A DNA stretch of 15,255 nucleotides, from positions 1-15,255 of the forward strand of contig JAFLTK010000246.1 of NCBI GenBank assembly GCA_022511505.1, in the 5' to 3' direction. The position numbers were made by a program, and so were the translations under genes. Positions 12,628-15,255 of the stretch are shown one piece after another (position 1 is the first letter of the stretch; every line of letters begins with the position of its first letter). Source of the stretch: Muribaculaceae bacterium. Its GTDB lineage: Bacteria > Bacteroidota > Bacteroidia > Bacteroidales > Muribaculaceae. The notes under the pieces were generated by a model. The model did no database searches, was not told where the DNA came from, and worked only from the letters and a program-made list of their open reading frames with translations.

Positions 12628-15255
12628 TTATTTCACAACTACTTTAACTGCATTGTCACCGGCAGATACTACATAAATTCCCGGTACGACACTTATAGTC
12701 TCGATGTTTGCTTTAGCAACAAAGCGTGCGATAGTTGTACCATCTGTAGTAAAGACTGCAACTTCTTGTTTCTCGGCATTGAAAACTTTGATGGCGTTTT
12801 CAGCGGCTTCAATGCGGATGTTCGAAGAATATACATTATCCACCCCTGACATATCAGAGAAGTTACCACCTGTAGAATAAAGATTATATTCGTTAGCAGA
12901 GGCATCTGAAGCAATTATGTTGCCGATAACGATTTCACCTCGAAGAATTTCATTTGAAATTACATTGATATTGAACAGCGGTTCATTATTATCAGCAAAT
13001 TCAGAATTGCTCAAATCAAATAGAACAATGCGAACCGTATTGGCATCAATACGTTTCGTGATTAACGAATGATTGGATTCCGCACGGTTGCCGATAGTGA
13101 CGGATTCAATCTTCATTCCTTCAGGAACGGTGATATCAGCCTGGAGTGCCACGTAATCTACAGTGTTATCAAGCATTACAGGAACTGAAACAGATTGACC
13201 GGCTTTAACCGAGAAGTCTTCAACCACGAGGAAGTCGGCGTTGTTTTCAGCCATTATAGATTTTACTTTCATCAAAGCGACGGAAGTTTCAACCGGTTGC
13301 TCAAGAATAATGGTAATCGTTCCCGAAGCGTCGGCAAGCGTAATACGGTTGTCACCGTTAACATCGGCTGCTTCTTGATTGAAGTTTTCGACCGGGTTAC
13401 CGATTGCAAAGTTTGCAGTATTGACGGCATCAGTAATTGTAACCTCGTCATTGTCATTAGAGTCTCCTAAAGTTGGAGGAATAACTGTCAATTCAAATGT
13501 TCCGAATTTTGATGAACCATCCACAGCGGTAGCCATAATTTGTACTTTAGCGGCTGAAATTGCAGTCACAATTCCATCGTCATCTACTTCTGCGATTTTA
13601 TTATCTGAAGAGGACCAAATAATATTGCTGTTTGTAGCAGTTACAGGCAGAACAGAAGCGGCTAACTCTAATGTGCGACCTTTCTTCAAAGTTGTACTAG
13701 AACCAGTGATCTTGACTTCTTCAACAAGTGTGGGAACTACTGTAACATGGCATTCATCTTTCACGCCTGAGCCATCAATGGCTTGAACCGAAACTATGGC
13801 GTCGCCAACAGATATAGCCGTGATGTTTCCTTGCTCATCAACTGAAACGACATTTTCATCAGAAGTTTTCCATATCACACCTTTTTCAGTTGCGTCTGTG
13901 GAAACTGTTACTATAAGTTGGTCTGTTTCAGCTGCCTTTAAAGAAATTTCTTTCTTATTGAGTGAAATGGAGCTAACGAGTACATTGTCAGTAAGTGGCT
14001 TGATATTCAACCAATTCTCCCAGGTTGGATCATATTGATAATACATTATTGAGTATTCAGGGACAAACAAAGTGCCTTCTTCAGGTACTCCCGTTGCAAA
14101 TAATGTTAGGCCTTGAGGGGGAAATTCTGCAAACGATTTAACGTAGCCGATAGATGTACATCCGGCAAAACAATTTTCACCAAGAGAGGTGGTTTTACTG
14201 CTGAGAGAAACCCACTTAAGGCCTTTACAACCTTGAAATGCTCTTTGGCCAACCGAAGTTACACCTTTGATTTCTACATAAGGCAAAGAAGAACAGTTCA
14301 TAAATGCTTCCACGCCTAACCCATAAAGAGTCTCCGGAAGATTAATTCCTTCGAGCGCGCTGTCATTCATAAAGGAGTTTGCACCAATAATCATCAGTGA
14401 GTTACCGAGGTCAAGAGATTTTAAGGAAGTACAGTTAGAGAAACTATAAATGGCTATTGAGGTCATACTTGAAGGGAATATGACATTATCAAGCGAGGAG
14501 CATTCTGCAAAACCATAATCACTCACCTGACTCAGTTTTTGGCTGAACTGTACATTCTTTAACGATGAGCATCCTCTGAAACCCCAAAGACCAACCGAAG
14601 TAATATTATCGGGTAGTACTACTTCTTCAAGTCCTGTGCAATACGAGAACATATATTTATCAACAACCTGTACGTTTTCGCCAAAAGTCAAGTTCTTCAA
14701 TTCAGCAATTGAATAAAATGGGGAACGACTTGCTTGATCGGTATTGTATGAGAGCCAACGGTCGAGATAAAGTGTTTCCACCGGGCAATCGCGGAACAAT
14801 CCGTAATTTGTTTGAGAGGCTCCATAAGCTATTTCTAATAATTCGGAATTGCTTTCGAATCGTACGTCCGAAAGTGATGAACAATACGCAAACAATTTGG
14901 TATCCATCTTATTAACAATCGGCGGGATAGAAATTGCTTTCAGTGAATTACAGCCATAGAATACACCTTCTTTCAACCAAGCACAGGAATTTGAAAGAGT
15001 GGCATATTCAAGAGAGATGTCATCTCTGAAAACATAGGTTCCCATAGTTTGCATCTTATTAGGAAGGACTATGCCTTGCAGAGCACTGCAATAAGCAAAT
15101 GTATAGTTCCCTAATGAAATGAGACGCTGGGGTAATGTTACAGCCTTTAACATTTCCAACGAAGCAAAAGTATAATTGCCTATTGCCAGATCAGGTTGGT
15201 ACGCAGGATTTTCGTTGAAAACAACGTCCTCTAAGATTTCACATCCATTGAATGT
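12628..15255 (-). CDS. Large exported LRR (BspA-type) / Big_2 / dockerin / cohesin-like protein, 5' end missing
   Basis: 875 codons are visible, and the frame stays open to the window's right edge; the TTG near 15159 is inside the repeats. Visible residues 1 to about 415 are BspA/LRR_5-type repeats of about 23 residues (YxFxxCSSLxxVxLPxxxxxIG...). Two bacterial Ig-like Big_2 domains follow (about 424-508 and 510-593, with WxSSDxxIAxVD and GIVTAIS). Next comes a dockerin with loops DSNDNDEVTITD and DVNGDNRITLAD (about 595-654). Then a cohesin-like module (about 673-802; LDNTVDYVALQADITVPEG) and a C-terminal tail (about 804-875, ending PGIYVVSAGDNAVKVVVK) like type IX sorting domains. LRR_5 proteins of this kind are cell-surface proteins, some adhesive. 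Ligand and exact role are unknown. Its AT-rich codon use differs from metK and the uxa genes. Confidence 0.85.
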   Translation of the reverse strand, partial: TFNGCEILEDVVFNENPAYQPDLAIGNYTFASLEMLKAVTLPQRLISLGNYTFAYCSALQGIVLPNKMQTMGTYVFRDDISLEYATLSNSCAWLKEGVFYGCNSLKAISIPPIVNKMDTKLFAYCSSLSDVRFESNSELLEIAYGASQTNYGLFRDCPVETLYLDRWLSYNTDQASRSPFYSIAELKNLTFGENVQVVDKYMFSYCTGLEEVVLPDNITSVGLWGFRGCSSLKNVQFSQKLSQVSDYGFAECSSLDNVIFPSSMTSIAIYSFSNCTSLKSLDLGNSLMIIGANSFMNDSALEGINLPETLYGLGVEAFMNCSSLPYVEIKGVTSVGQRAFQGCKGLKWVSLSSKTTSLGENCFAGCTSIGYVKSFAEFPPQGLTLFATGVPEEGTLFVPEYSIMYYQYDPTWENWLNIKPLTDNVLVSSISLNKKEISLKAAETDQLIVTVSTDATEKGVIWKTSDENVVSVDEQGNITAISVGDAIVSVQAIDGSGVKDECHVTVVPTLVEEVKITGSSTTLKKGRTLELAASVLPVTATNSNIIWSSSDNKIAEVDDDGIVTAISAAKVQIMATAVDGSSKFGTFELTVIPPTLGDSNDNDEVTITDAVNTANFAIGNPVENFNQEAADVNGDNRITLADASGTITIILEQPVETSVALMKVKSIMAENNADFLVVEDFSVKAGQSVSVPVMLDNTVDYVALQADITVPEGMKIESVTIGNRAESNHSLITKRIDANTVRIVLFDLSNSEFADNNEPLFNINVISNEILRGEIVIGNIIASDASANEYNLYSTGGNFSDMSGVDNVYSSNIRIEAAENAIKVFNAEKQEVAVFTTDGTTIARFVAKANIETISVVPGIYVVSAGDNAVKVVVK

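Noticed and set aside
15157..15159. Start of the large LRR protein at TTG 15159
   Set aside because: The frame continues upstream to the window edge with matching repeat sequence (NGCEILEDVVF, IGNYTFASLEML), so the codon is internal.

Overview
The window looks like a chromosome segment of a gut Bacteroidales, most likely Muribaculaceae or Prevotella-like (inference). The signs are: Bacteroidetes-type promoters (TTTG, then TAnnTTTG about 19-20 nt downstream) at 6637-6668 and 8342-8373; no clear Shine-Dalgarno sequences; a uxaA-uxaC-hexuronate transporter operon of the Bacteroides kind; and secreted proteins with BspA-type leucine-rich repeats, dockerins and type-IX-like C-terminal tails. No rRNA, tRNA, CRISPR array, IS element or integrase was seen.

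Left part (1-3824, + strand): a hexuronate operon. It holds the 3' end of altronate dehydratase (uxaA), uronate isomerase (uxaC) and a 12-TM MFS hexuronate transporter, closed by a strong hairpin. Together they import and isomerise glucuronate/galacturonate and dehydrate altronate to 2-keto-3-deoxygluconate.

Middle (3853-6591, + strand): an exported metallo-beta-lactamase-fold lipoprotein, then an AT-richer pair made of an OLD-like AAA ATPase and a 162-aa protein with PD-(D/E)xK nuclease-like residues. The pair overlaps by 8 nt (ATGAGTAA). A small TSCPD-domain protein follows 3 nt later. The ATPase-nuclease pair is the best candidate here for an undescribed (defence-like) system.

6592-8270: a promoter, a SAM-II-type riboswitch and a terminator-like hairpin lead into metK (SAM synthetase), which ends in a long hairpin. 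8342-10605: a promoter overlapped by a palindrome, a structured 5' leader and a PpiD/SurA-like periplasmic chaperone gene with its own terminator. 10621-10693 is a helically phased 10-bp tandem repeat lying between two convergent terminators.

Right part (10773-15255, - strand): three close-packed genes for exported proteins, transcribed leftward from outside the window. They are a large LRR/Big_2/dockerin/cohesin-like/C-tail protein (5' end missing), a cohesin-like x2 plus dockerin protein, and a small cohesin-like protein with a C-tail. The module arrangement suggests that they may assemble on the cell surface.
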